Origin: a virus
Strand: one strand, 5' to 3'
IMG/VR virus record: IMGVR_UViG_3300047564_001000
Location: 1-23,363 of that record
DNA: 23,363 bases
The position numbers were made by a program, and so were the translations under genes. Numbering within the stretch: position 1 is the stretch's first letter; each line of letters starts with the position of its first letter. Below the pieces are notes generated by a model. The model was not told where the DNA came from. It worked only from the letters and a program-made list of their open reading frames with translations, and did not search any database. Positions 1-7,686 of this stretch are shown piece by piece.

Positions 1-2180
1 GCTGATATTGCGGCATATCCAGTCTGCGCACTTGTAAAAGTTAATGATAGTGAGTTTGCTGTTAAGAAAGATATAGTTGGATAATCGTATCTACCTACAA
101 AACTATTGCCAGTACTATCTACAGGTTCGACATTAAGATATTGATTATTTAAATTATGATTTACAGTCCAAGTAGTACTTGGGGAACTCTGGGTATGTAG
201 ATATACTGATCCTAATCCAGTAGCACCTGTTAAACCAGTAGCACCAGTCGCACCTACACCGTCTATTCCAGGAACTGTTGTATCATACCATAAAACATCA
301 GTCATAGGAGGTGCAGTAGGTCCTTCAACTATGCCCGGTAAGCCAGTAGAACCTGTGGCACCCATGACGTTCTGCAATTCAACAGCAGAGATTACTGGGC
401 CTGCGCTCTCACCGAACACCCAACCTACACCATTGTTGTCTACTATTTTGACTGAGTATGTATGTGTGCCGGCTGCCGGTTCATCAATAATTTCTAATGC
501 ATAAGGTACATTTTCTTGCGTGTCGCTAGACTCACATTGTACATTAGCGCCGACTGGTGTGCCATCTCTAAAAATATTTAAGATAACAAACGCGCCTGTT
601 GATAATGGGTTAGCATCACCTGTCGCAATGATTTGTACTGGGCCACCACTTGTAGATATCGTTGTGCTTACAATTGTAAATGGTTTTGGCTCACCGCTAT
701 AGACAACTATATTACCTAATGTCTGTGAATAATTTACAGATGCTAGTATTGGTGCAGGACCAGTAGCACCTTGCGGGCCAGTTGCACCGGTAGAACCTCG
801 TAGACCAGTAGCACCATTAGTGCCTGGGGCACCAGTAGCACCTGTTAAACCAGTAGCACCGACAGGACCAGTTGCTCCTGTAGTACCGCCACCACCACCT
901 CCAGTACCCCAATATAATGCACCATTCCCATAAGTAGTTAATACATTACCGGCGGCACCGCCGGTGATAGTTAAGTTTGCGATAGAGCCTAAGTTAGCAC
1001 TTTGATTTACATTTAATGTATTTGCACTTACTGTATTTCCTTCAATCTCACCTAAAGGAACAAAGACATCATCTGATGTAATACTACCATTAACAATGAA
1101 TGACGTATCTGTTACAGTTACAACGTTAGGAGTACTGTTAACAGAAATAGTCACATTACCTGCAGGTTGAATGACTACATTTGAGTCGCCGTTGTTGATA
1201 GAACTTACATTTGCTTGAACGTTAGTTAATCCGCCTGCATCACCTTCAAAATAAACACCTTTTACTGTGCCTGTAACATTTAGAACATTATTGGCTGCAT
1301 CAAATGTGAAATTAGGAGATGCCGCAAAATTATCATTTAAATTATATTGTACTTCATAATTTGAACCAGCCGCTTGTTGTAAGTCCCAAGGTTGACCGTT
1401 AGCATAGAGCAAGTTATCTGTTCTTAGATTACCTACATTAGCGGTGTTATTTACAGTTAAATTACTAGATACAACAACTGTTGTTAAAAAAGAAGTTCCT
1501 GTCGCGCTTAAATCATATGTATAAACAGTACCGGTTATATTTACATTAGATGCATTAACATTACTTGATACATTTACAAAATTTGCTGTGGCTAGATTAC
1601 CAAGATTAGCATTTAATGAATTGATATTGCCGCTAAAGTTACCAACTACAGCATTGACGTTATTTGTTATGTTGACGTTACCGGTAACATTTACATTACC
1701 TGCTATATTAGCAAGATTACCTATTAGGATGTTACCTGTTATAGTTCCATTGGCTCTGATATCTCCTAGACCCATGCTTGTGTTAGGTACTGCACCTATC
1801 ATCACATTAGGAGCATTATTAGGATTACCGACAACTAAACTGTTAGAGATATATGAATTATCTCTTAGATCGATATACAATGTCTGAATAGCATTGTTAA
1901 CTGTAGTAGCATATCCTAAACTATTCGGGCTTAAACCCACTTCTAAACTAGTTGTCTGTAAATTTAGTCTTGAGAAATCTGCTGAAATTAATACGTTACC
2001 GGTAGGATTGTTTACTGATATACCGGGCTGTTTGGTGCGGTTGATCGATAAGACCCCGCTGGAATTTGTTAATGCGTAAAGATCGGTAAAATTTTCCTGG
2101 GTCTTTTGAAACGCCGCCCTAATTGCATCGGCATCTGGATCATCAGGAAAGGTACCGAAATCAATGTTTTGTTGTGCCAT
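1..2180 (-). CDS. Tail fibre/adhesin-like structural protein with collagen-like repeats (3' end outside window)
   Basis: The frame is open from an ATG at 2180 to the left edge (about 726 codons) with no stop, so the C-terminus is missing. The protein starts MAQQNIDFGTFPDDPDADAI. A long Asn/Val/Thr/Gly-rich stretch follows, with repeated N-V-T-G-N-V-N type units at about residues 140-220, as expected of a beta-structured fibre shaft. A glycine run leads into collagen-like G-A-T-G triplets at about residues 427-475, and shorter G-A-T-G blocks recur near residues 607-617 and 637-658. There is no enzyme motif. Fibres with collagen-like triplets are common in phage host-binding proteins, so a receptor-binding or fibre role is inferred. 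The start is supported by AAGG about 12 nt upstream and a late-type promoter box 22 nt upstream. A terminator at about 2250 separates it from the preceding gene, so it is its own transcription unit. Confidence 0.8.
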   Translation of the reverse strand, partial: MAQQNIDFGTFPDDPDADAIRAAFQKTQENFTDLYALTNSSGVLSINRTKQPGISVNNPTGNVLISADFSRLNLQTTSLEVGLSPNSLGYATTVNNAIQTLYIDLRDNSYISNSLVVGNPNNAPNVMIGAVPNTSMGLGDIRANGTITGNILIGNLANIAGNVNVTGNVNITNNVNAVVGNFSGNINSLNANLGNLATANFVNVSSNVNASNVNITGTVYTYDLSATGTSFLTTVVVSSNLTVNNTANVGNLRTDNLLYANGQPWDLQQAAGSNYEVQYNLNDNFAASPNFTFDAANNVLNVTGTVKGVYFEGDAGGLTNVQANVSSINNGDSNVVIQPAGNVTISVNSTPNVVTVTDTSFIVNGSITSDDVFVPLGEIEGNTVSANTLNVNQSANLGSIANLTITGGAAGNVLTTYGNGALYWGTGGGGGGTTGATGPVGATGLTGATGAPGTNGATGLRGSTGATGPQGATGPAPILASVNYSQTLGNIVVYSGEPKPFTIVSTTISTSGGPVQIIATGDANPLSTGAFVILNIFRDGTPVGANVQCESSDTQENVPYALEIIDEPAAGTHTYSVKIVDNNGVGWVFGESAGPVISAVELQNVMGATGSTGLPGIVEGPTAPPMTDVLWYDTTVPGIDGVGATGATGLTGATGLGSVYLHTQSSPSTTWTVNHNLNNQYLNVEPVDSTGNSFVGRYDYPTISFLTANSLSLTFTSAQTGYAAIS

Positions 2181-2202
2181 GAACTAACTCGCCTTTATAA
2201 TG

Positions 2203-2210
2203 TATTTATC
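2203..2210 (-). promoter_or_regulatory. T4-type late promoter box GATAAATA
   Basis: GATAAATA on the minus strand, 22 nt before the ATG at 2180 and downstream of the terminator that ends the previous unit. It differs from the T4 late box TATAAATA only at the first base. The same octamer recurs upstream of other virion genes in this window. Confidence 0.7.
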
Positions 2211-2235
2211 GTTTCGGGACAAACGCGCCGACCAA

Positions 2236-2265
2236 AAAAATACCCGGGCATTGCCGGGTATTTTT
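2236..2265. terminator. Rho-independent terminator, bidirectional in form
   Basis: TACCCGG (2241-2247) pairs with CCGGGTA (2254-2260) around a 6-nt loop, extended by A/T pairs on both sides. A run of A before the stem on the plus strand gives a U tract for minus-strand transcripts. It lies 20 nt after the stop of the 746-residue gene and closes the minus-strand late cluster. Confidence 0.85.
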
Positions 2266-2284
2266 AAAGCATTAAATTGCTTTA

Positions 2285-4525
2285 TTACTGACCTAAGCCT
2301 GCTAGTCTTTTCCACTCTGCTACATCTTCATCACCTGTGCGATCCTTATCACCTGCTAATACAGGGATAGTCTGCTGTCCAGTTGACTTAGGCTTGTTGA
2401 GTCCACCTGAGATGACCTTAGTCATAAACTCAATGTCGCGCTCAAATGTCTGTTGTGTGCCATCTTTACCAGCATCATTAGCCCACTCATCTAGCTTCTT
2501 GTCTTTCTTGTCATCGTATTCGATGTCTTTCTTTACTTCTTTGCCGGCTTTTTCTGCTTTGTCATCATCCTTACCTTTATGACCTTCATCATATTCGATA
2601 TCCTTAGCGACTTTCTTAGCAGCCTTTTCTGCCTTGTCATCTTTCTCGGCAGTTGATTCTTCAGATAACAATGCTAATTTTTTGTATAGATTCAAGAAAC
2701 TTGATTCTTTCATGGCTGCTTCTTGCTCCTCATCTGCGTCTGCCGCGGCTACTGCGCCGTTTGCTAATGGATTGCTTTCCATGCCGTCTTCATTTGTAGC
2801 ACCACCTTTTGATGTACCACTGGCTGCTAAGGCTGAGTCAATCTGAGCGCCGGCCTCTTGACTCTGCTCGTAACCTTCGCCGTCATCTTCTGCTACTTGA
2901 TATTCCATCTGGTCTTCTGATTGTACTTCATCGACCATTTCTTTACCTTCGCCACACTTATGACCTGCTTCCATCATGCCACCGCACTCGTTACAAGTTT
3001 CTTCATTTGAATGATCATGACCTTCTTCATCTTTATTATCTTCTCCGCCTGACATGACTTTCATTAAGTCCATCATACCTGCTTTGTCATCATAACCACC
3101 AAACTTAGGTGCACCATAATCGCTAGAAATTGCTATTGCTGGTTCTGCAGGACTATCTAGTGGCTTGTCTGCGCCTAATCCACCTAGACCAACTTGTTTG
3201 ATGAATGCTAACAACTTACTAGCATCATCGCCTGTTGCTGAAACGCTAACTGAATCATCTCCCATGCCATCGTTTAAACCTTGTGACATGTTTACGCTCA
3301 AGCCTTCTGCTACGGCTTCTTCACCTTCAGTTAGTAATTCATTCAATTGCTTCTCTAATGATTCAAATGCAAATGAATCCATTTCTAATACATCTTTATC
3401 GTGCATAGTCTGACCAAATGCTTTGAATGTGTCACCAGGTGTCTTCATGGCTTGTTGCTTCATGTAAGCAGTCTTGTCCATCTCGCCTAGTGCGCCTTCT
3501 TCAGCACCATAACTTGCCATATTGTCAACGACATCTTGTCCTGATTCAACTTCGCTAACTACTAGTCCGCGATTTGGCATCAAGCCATAGCATTCATCGA
3601 TGCCTTCTTTGAAACCTTCGTGATAACGACGGTGTTCATCACTTCCCTCGTTGTAGCGGCAAGCATAACTATGCTTGCTCAAACCGTGTGATTTGCCTTC
3701 GTGATAGGCTGCTTCTAATGTGTTCATAGCTTCATTTACCTGTTTAGATTCTAATACATCAGGATTGCGACCAGCGCCTAATCCAGCGCCTCTCGTGTCC
3801 TGATCTTTTGTCGAGGCTATATCGCCTTCATGCATCTTTTTCAATGTCTGTGCTAATCTAGCACGTTGACCTAACTTGCCACCCTTCTCGGCTGCGGCGG
3901 CTAACTTACCTGCGGGTATTGGCTCATCTGCAGGTACGCCTAATTGTTTCTTTAATGCGCCTGGCTTCTTGATCGCCTTTTGAATCCACTTGTCAGCCTC
4001 TAACATTGCTGATTCTGGATTATCTTCGGCTGCTTCATTCTTGCCATGCTTCTTGTTATACATGCTCCAAGCGATAGCGTATGCTCTGCCTTCTTCGCCT
4101 GGGAATTTTTTCTTCAATGATAAAACAACATCTTCCATTCCTGGAGGTGCCTTTTCCATCATTGGCTCTTCTTCTTTTAATTGATCGCCCGCTAATGACA
4201 TTTCACCTTTGCCTATTGCTGACTTAATAGTAGCGGCAAGTGCAGGATTGCTAACAGTGCCTAAAGTCTTTGTGCCTTGTTTGATGACTTGTGTTGATTG
4301 TTTTGCAGGCTCCATAGTGATCTGCTCTGCTTCTGATAATAATTTTTCAGTTTCAACTTTCTCAAACCAATCTTTTAAAGATTTCTTTTTATCTTTAGCG
4401 GCTAATGCGGCTTTCTTGGCGCGCTCTGCGGCTGCTTCTTTATCGTGTGGCTTATCAGATGGCTTAACGTCTTTATCGTAAGCATCTTCTTCGTTAACCA
4501 TCTCTAAGAATTTTCTAAAGTCCAT
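2285..4525 (-). CDS. Large acidic repeat-rich structural protein, possibly prohead-associated
   Basis: 746 residues, very rich in Glu, Asp, Lys, Ala and Gly and mostly low complexity. Recognisable pieces: a Lys/Ala-rich helical N-terminus (1-60); a short segment around FPGEEGRAYAIAWSMYNKK (about 141-159) of a kind seen in T4-like phage structural proteins; a His/Tyr/Gly segment around 274-314; a possible zinc knuckle C-x2-C-x9-C near 505-525 preceded by His residues; two tandem 25-residue acidic/basic repeats near 627-671; and a conserved-looking end (DIEFMTKVISGGLN, then a Thr/Pro stretch). Two sites fit the T4 prohead protease consensus (L/I-x-E before A/G/S): L63-S-E65/A66 and L398-T-E400/G401. 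Its start lies 11 nt after the upstream gene's stop, with AAGGGG as ribosome site. No homologue with known function is recognised. A head-core or structural role is inferred from context. Confidence 0.7.
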   Translation of the reverse strand: MDFRKFLEMVNEEDAYDKDVKPSDKPHDKEAAAERAKKAALAAKDKKKSLKDWFEKVETEKLLSEAEQITMEPAKQSTQVIKQGTKTLGTVSNPALAATIKSAIGKGEMSLAGDQLKEEEPMMEKAPPGMEDVVLSLKKKFPGEEGRAYAIAWSMYNKKHGKNEAAEDNPESAMLEADKWIQKAIKKPGALKKQLGVPADEPIPAGKLAAAAEKGGKLGQRARLAQTLKKMHEGDIASTKDQDTRGAGLGAGRNPDVLESKQVNEAMNTLEAAYHEGKSHGLSKHSYACRYNEGSDEHRRYHEGFKEGIDECYGLMPNRGLVVSEVESGQDVVDNMASYGAEEGALGEMDKTAYMKQQAMKTPGDTFKAFGQTMHDKDVLEMDSFAFESLEKQLNELLTEGEEAVAEGLSVNMSQGLNDGMGDDSVSVSATGDDASKLLAFIKQVGLGGLGADKPLDSPAEPAIAISSDYGAPKFGGYDDKAGMMDLMKVMSGGEDNKDEEGHDHSNEETCNECGGMMEAGHKCGEGKEMVDEVQSEDQMEYQVAEDDGEGYEQSQEAGAQIDSALAASGTSKGGATNEDGMESNPLANGAVAAADADEEQEAAMKESSFLNLYKKLALLSEESTAEKDDKAEKAAKKVAKDIEYDEGHKGKDDDKAEKAGKEVKKDIEYDDKKDKKLDEWANDAGKDGTQQTFERDIEFMTKVISGGLNKPKSTGQQTIPVLAGDKDRTGDEDVAEWKRLAGLGQ
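2511..2645 (-). repeat. Two imperfect tandem coding repeats (75-nt period)
   Basis: Copies at about 2511-2570 and 2586-2645 both encode D-D-K-A-E-K-A, then a Lys/Val stretch, then K-D-I-E-Y-D. They lie inside the acidic structural protein and differ at several synonymous and non-synonymous positions, so this is an established duplication. Confidence 0.75.
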
Positions 4526-4536
4526 GTGTTATCCCC

Positions 4537-5148
4537 TTATGCCAATGCGCCAGTCTTAGGCTTTGCTGGACGCTTGATGTCACTCATAGGGCTCTTATCA
4601 CCCATTGACTTATCATCTAGATATGGCTTGAATGGATCAAATGCGTCCGGTGTTTCTTTAGCGGCATATGGCATCATTATCTTGCTATCTTTAGATTGCT
4701 CTTTGATACTGTTAAGATATGAATCACCGTAGTCTTTGCTTGCTTGATCTGCACCGCTTATCTTATCGAAATCTTTTGCATTAGGTGTCATTTGGTTAGC
4801 ATACTCTTCTTGCTCACGATTGATGCTATCATCGTACTTGCTATCGACCAAACGAACATAATTTAAGTTATAACCTAGCAACTGTGCTAATTGCTGAACC
4901 ATTGGTTCTGTGCATGGATAACGAAATTTGCACTTTAGCAAAGTAACAGGTTCATTTTTAATGCCCGGGAAACCATAGACATCTTTTTGTATTGGTAATG
5001 TTTTAGGTGTTATCGGTGTTGCTGGATCAAATTTATTAAGATTGAAAATGAATAAGTCAAGGAAATTCTTATCGACTTCCCCTGCGATTTTAATGGTTAC
5101 TTCGTACAAATGTACGCTTTCTGCTATGTAATGTTTAAGGCTTTTCAT
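4537..5148 (-). CDS. Putative internal/prohead-targeted virion protein with an internal-protein-like N-terminal peptide
   Basis: 203 residues. The N-terminus MKSLKHYIAES closely resembles the capsid targeting peptide of T4 internal proteins (MKTYQEFIAEA), which directs them into the prohead core and is cut by protease gp21 after E10. Here I8-A9-E10/S11 fits the same cleavage rule at the same position. Residues 14-110 look like a compact mixed alpha/beta domain (V-T-I-K-I, L-L-K-C-K-F-R-Y-P, L-G-Y-N-L-N-Y-V-R-L). The C-terminal third is polar and probably disordered (many Asp, Lys, Ser and Pro). A late box lies 21 nt upstream of the ATG, so it starts a transcript with the 746-residue gene. The domain function is not recognised. 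The head-internal location is inferred from the N-terminal peptide and the neighbouring head genes. Confidence 0.7.
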   Translation of the reverse strand: MKSLKHYIAESVHLYEVTIKIAGEVDKNFLDLFIFNLNKFDPATPITPKTLPIQKDVYGFPGIKNEPVTLLKCKFRYPCTEPMVQQLAQLLGYNLNYVRLVDSKYDDSINREQEEYANQMTPNAKDFDKISGADQASKDYGDSYLNSIKEQSKDSKIMMPYAAKETPDAFDPFKPYLDDKSMGDKSPMSDIKRPAKPKTGALA

Positions 5149-5169
5149 ATCTATAGTTCCCGTATCTAA

Positions 5170-5177
5170 TATTTATC
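5170..5177 (-). promoter_or_regulatory. T4-type late promoter box GATAAATA
   Basis: GATAAATA on the minus strand, 21 nt before the ATG at 5148. It overlaps the TGA stop of the small terminase gene (5176-5178), giving TGATAAATA. Confidence 0.7.
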
Positions 5178-5655
5178 ATTTATTCATGTTTTTGTCAAGG
5201 AGAGCCTTGAGTATCTCATTACGGTCTAATGATTTACCCTGCCCTACAGGAGTAGCATCTATCTCTTTATCCTTGCTATTTTGCTTCTGATCCAATGCCG
5301 CTTTCTTTAACTGTAACTCAATCATCTTGAGTTTCTTGCTTACTTTAGCGGTCTTTGCTGTTATAGCATGACCTAGCATAGTACCAGCAACCCCAAATAT
5401 CTCGCTACTAAAGCGGCTATCTACTTGCATACCTAAGTCCATCAAGTCTTTATAACTGTTCTGTGCTAGGTTTGCTAATTCATCCATCTCAACGTCAGCA
5501 GTCTCAAGACCCCTAACTTGGGGCAATGCGTTTTCGATCTTTTCTAGGTTATTCAATGCTTCCTGAGTGATCTCTTTAGTCTCAGGCGGCAATTCTAACT
5601 CAGTTTCCTCTTCTTTACTAGAGAGGTTAAATAGTTCTTCTAATTTCTTAGTCAT
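5176..5655 (-). CDS. 16: Terminase small subunit, gp16-like
   Basis: 159 residues, almost the length of T4 gp16 (164). After an acidic N-terminus, a predicted central helical hairpin (about 60-120) contains a Leu/Asp/Gln helix and S-E-I-F-G-V-A-G-T-M-L-G-H, then a Lys-rich helix with K-L-K-M-I. This parallels the T4 gp16 segment H-M-E-V-F-A-T-L-M-G-Q-M followed by L-K-L-H-K-D-M-K-D-I, which forms its oligomerisation coiled coil. In the family the ring regulates the large terminase and DNA recognition during packaging. The large subunit gp17, adjacent in T4, is not in this window. The ATG lies 7 nt after the gp4 stop and has no clear Shine-Dalgarno. An AATAAATA sequence sits 4 nt before it. 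The call rests on hand comparison. Confidence 0.7.
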   Translation of the reverse strand: MTKKLEELFNLSSKEEETELELPPETKEITQEALNNLEKIENALPQVRGLETADVEMDELANLAQNSYKDLMDLGMQVDSRFSSEIFGVAGTMLGHAITAKTAKVSKKLKMIELQLKKAALDQKQNSKDKEIDATPVGQGKSLDRNEILKALLDKNMNK

Positions 5656-5662
5656 CGACTAT

Positions 5663-6100
5663 TTATTTGCGTTTGCCCTTGTAAAACAAATCGTCTTCAG
5701 TTATCACTCTAAAGGTACAACCTATCCTCTTGGAATAAGCCATAGCAGCCGCCCATTTAGCATGATTCAATGCTACTACTGCTCTTTCTTTAGCACTAGC
5801 CACACGGCTTTCGATAAGGCTTTGTTTCTTGGGTTTTATCTCAACTATCTCGGCTTTCTGATTACCATTCTTGTCTTGGTACACAACGAAAAAATCCGGT
5901 ATGTATACAGTTTGTTTACCCGTCAATGGATTTCTATATGGTATCTGTATCGCTTCGCTAGCCCATTGAATTACCCCGTCATGATTATCGCAGAACATCA
6001 TAAAAGTGAGTTCCCAACCACTACGATATTTAGGCTCGCCTTTGCCCACATACTTGTTTTTGTTTTTTACCTGATATCTACCTTGTGCAAAATTGGCCAT
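5663..6100 (-). CDS. 4: Head completion protein, gp4-like (PD-(D/E)XK nuclease fold)
   Basis: 145 residues, matching T4 gp4 (about 150). Family hallmarks are visible in order: Y-R-S-G-W-E (25-30), a cysteine-containing F-M-M-F-C-D helix, the I-Q-W-A-S-E strand, I-P-Y-R-N-P-L-T-G-K, then Y-I-P-D-F (66-70) and V-E-I-K-P-K-K (86-92). P68-D69 and E87-x-K89 form a PD-(D/E)XK pattern, with E30 as a likely extra acidic residue. gp4-family proteins act on filled heads before tail joining, and the nuclease pattern suggests trimming of the packaged DNA end. The gene starts one nucleotide after the TGA of the upstream gene and is followed within 7 nt by small terminase, so it belongs to the late head/tail operon. 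Confidence 0.85.
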   Translation of the reverse strand: MANFAQGRYQVKNKNKYVGKGEPKYRSGWELTFMMFCDNHDGVIQWASEAIQIPYRNPLTGKQTVYIPDFFVVYQDKNGNQKAEIVEIKPKKQSLIESRVASAKERAVVALNHAKWAAAMAYSKRIGCTFRVITEDDLFYKGKRK

Positions 6101-6101
6101 A

Positions 6102-6464
6102 TCATAGTACTACGTTTCTCGCTACAGGCTGTATAGGTCTAGGTATTACTGCCACTCCATATAAACTTACTTTACTTTTAAAACTATTCATATAGTAAGC
6201 CATAGTTTGATTGAGTTCTACAGTATTGTTTAAGCCTTTTATTTCCTGTAACAATTCTAAGGCATCAATATCTGCCTCTTGTGCTATTCTAAAAAGAAAA
6301 GCAGTAAAATTATCTGCGGTCTTCTGATCAGAACACACGCCTATGAAATAACTATGCACTACATCATATTGATTTGTAGGTACAGATAAATTAACATTAT
6401 AAAAATCATCAAAGATTTTTATTGTTCTATCGATTGATTCTTGTTGAGTGTATATTAAAGGCAT
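6102..6464 (-). CDS. Conserved-looking small virion-cluster protein, function unknown
   Basis: 120 residues, mostly helical in appearance (D-V-V-H-S-Y-F-I-G-V-C, then N-F-T-A-F-L-F-R-I-A-Q-E-A-D-I-D, L-L-Q-E-I-K-G), ending in a Pro/Val-rich tail. It lies tightly between the tube-fold protein and gp4, with 3 nt between the upstream stop and its ATG and 1 nt before the gp4 start. It is therefore almost certainly co-translated with the virion genes. I do not recognise a family with known function. A chaperone, connector or assembly role is only a guess from position. There is no signal peptide or membrane segment. Confidence 0.75.
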   Translation of the reverse strand: MPLIYTQQESIDRTIKIFDDFYNVNLSVPTNQYDVVHSYFIGVCSDQKTADNFTAFLFRIAQEADIDALELLQEIKGLNNTVELNQTMAYYMNSFKSKVSLYGVAVIPRPIQPVARNVVL

Positions 6465-6467
6465 AAT

Positions 6468-7667
6468 TTATTTTCTTACCTGTGTACCTGCTGTAGGTAT
6501 ATTCGTTACTGCGTTAGGTGTAGATGGATTGCTAATAGTAGGAGCACCTGCTGTACCAATAAAATAAGGTGTGACTGATCTATCAGGTACATCAAACAAT
6601 ATATTTCTATTAGTACTGATTGGACTACCGAAGCCACCTCTAGATGGTGCTAACATACCTTTGATCTCTTGTTTGAAATTTGCTTTTAGATTTGAATTTT
6701 TTGCAGTATTGTATGCAGTACCGGCATCTCTGATTGCCTTCAAATAATTTCCATCTGTTAAATCTTTTATGATACCACCACCTGCATCTAATAAACCACC
6801 TGGACCTAATATGTTACCATTACTACCGGGTCTTGCTATAGGACTCTCAGTTCTATCATAAGTTGCTTGATCACCGAAACCAGTCACGATGTCATTAGGC
6901 TTGCGACCGTCTATTGCACCTTCATTATACACAACGGTTTCATAATCTAACGTCATATTATTTTTCATGACACCACTACCTTCTTCGTAGTTGTATGTGT
7001 CGTGACCAAAATTTGTTATGATAGGATTAATGAGTGTGTATGCTGTAAAGTTATGCTGATTGAAACCAAATATAGTTACATTTTTAAAGAAAGGTACTTT
7101 CTTACCATTTCTAGGATTTGATGTCTCACCTATATAACCCCAGTTATCATTACCTTGAATGCTATCGCTATAAATGTTGTTAACATCATAGTCGGCATTA
7201 GTTGTGCCGGGTGTGTTGCTAGTTCCGGTGCTAGGAGGGGTCGCGCCTCGTTTGCCTAAATATACTGTAGGCTTAGTTGCATCAGCATAATAATAAGTGT
7301 AGTAAGCATACCAAAGTTTATTGACTGTATTGCCGTTATCGTCATGAAAATTAATTTGTATGGGATCGTATTTTATTTTTGTCTGTACAATTCGTTTGCG
7401 ATTATATTGATTTAATTGAACTGTTTGAAAATTATAACTAGGTAGTTTGATATCTTTGACTAATAAACCATAATTAGTATTCACGCCTGTAGGAAATGCT
7501 TCAGGGTTAACGTTGAAGTAAGTGTGGAATACAAATTTATATTTAGGAGCATTCTGATAAGAATTGCTCCTAAATGTTTTGCTTGCGTGTGTGTAATCTC
7601 TAAGGTAATCGTTACCAAAGAAACCGGCCGCAGTATCCTGTAATAAGTTCTGAAAAAATCCTGACAT
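6468..7667 (-). CDS. Tail-tube-fold-like virion protein
   Basis: 399 residues. Residues about 40-135 look like a contractile-tail tube domain: a Y-K-F-V-F-H strand, V-K-D-I-K-L-P-S-Y-N, a loop with N-R-K-R, then K-I-K-Y-D-P-I-Q-I-N-F-H-D-D-N-G and an aromatic helix Y-A-Y-Y-T-Y-Y-Y. That order (strand, linker, charged strand ending in Asp-Asp, helix) matches gp19-type proteins. The middle contains G-Y-I-G-E and a second beta region (about 190-250). The rest is Gly/Asn/Thr-rich. It sits directly downstream of gp19 with AGGAG 9 nt before the ATG. It may be a tube initiator, tube cap or minor tube subunit. Which one cannot be decided by eye. Confidence 0.7.
   Translation of the reverse strand: MSGFFQNLLQDTAAGFFGNDYLRDYTHASKTFRSNSYQNAPKYKFVFHTYFNVNPEAFPTGVNTNYGLLVKDIKLPSYNFQTVQLNQYNRKRIVQTKIKYDPIQINFHDDNGNTVNKLWYAYYTYYYADATKPTVYLGKRGATPPSTGTSNTPGTTNADYDVNNIYSDSIQGNDNWGYIGETSNPRNGKKVPFFKNVTIFGFNQHNFTAYTLINPIITNFGHDTYNYEEGSGVMKNNMTLDYETVVYNEGAIDGRKPNDIVTGFGDQATYDRTESPIARPGSNGNILGPGGLLDAGGGIIKDLTDGNYLKAIRDAGTAYNTAKNSNLKANFKQEIKGMLAPSRGGFGSPISTNRNILFDVPDRSVTPYFIGTAGAPTISNPSTPNAVTNIPTAGTQVRK
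7541..7575 (-). repeat. Long inverted repeat (hairpin) inside the coding region
   Basis: ATTTAGGAGCATTCT (7541-7555) and AGAATTGCTCCTAAAT (7560-7575) are complementary over 15 pairs with a single bulged base and a GATA loop. The hairpin lies about 31-42 codons into the tube-fold-like gene and has no U tract. Confidence 0.75.
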
Positions 7668-7686
7668 GTACAGGATCTCCTAACTA

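Noticed and set aside
1588-2079. Plus-strand open frames opposite the fibre-like gene
   Set aside because: They mirror Asn/Val/Gly codon runs of the real minus-strand gene, give hydrophobic low-complexity products, and have no ribosome site.
5656-5667. AATAAATA 4 nt before the small terminase ATG, as a further leaderless late promoter
   Set aside because: It overlaps the gp4 stop codon region and Lys codons, spacing is one base shorter than in the other cases, and the gene follows gp4 by only 7 nt, so operon read-through explains its expression.
5663-6100. Host-type restriction or repair nuclease for the PD-(D/E)XK protein
   Set aside because: The Y-R-S-G-W-E, I-P-Y-R-N-P and Y-I-P-D-F motifs plus position in the late virion operon fit gp4 head completion better.
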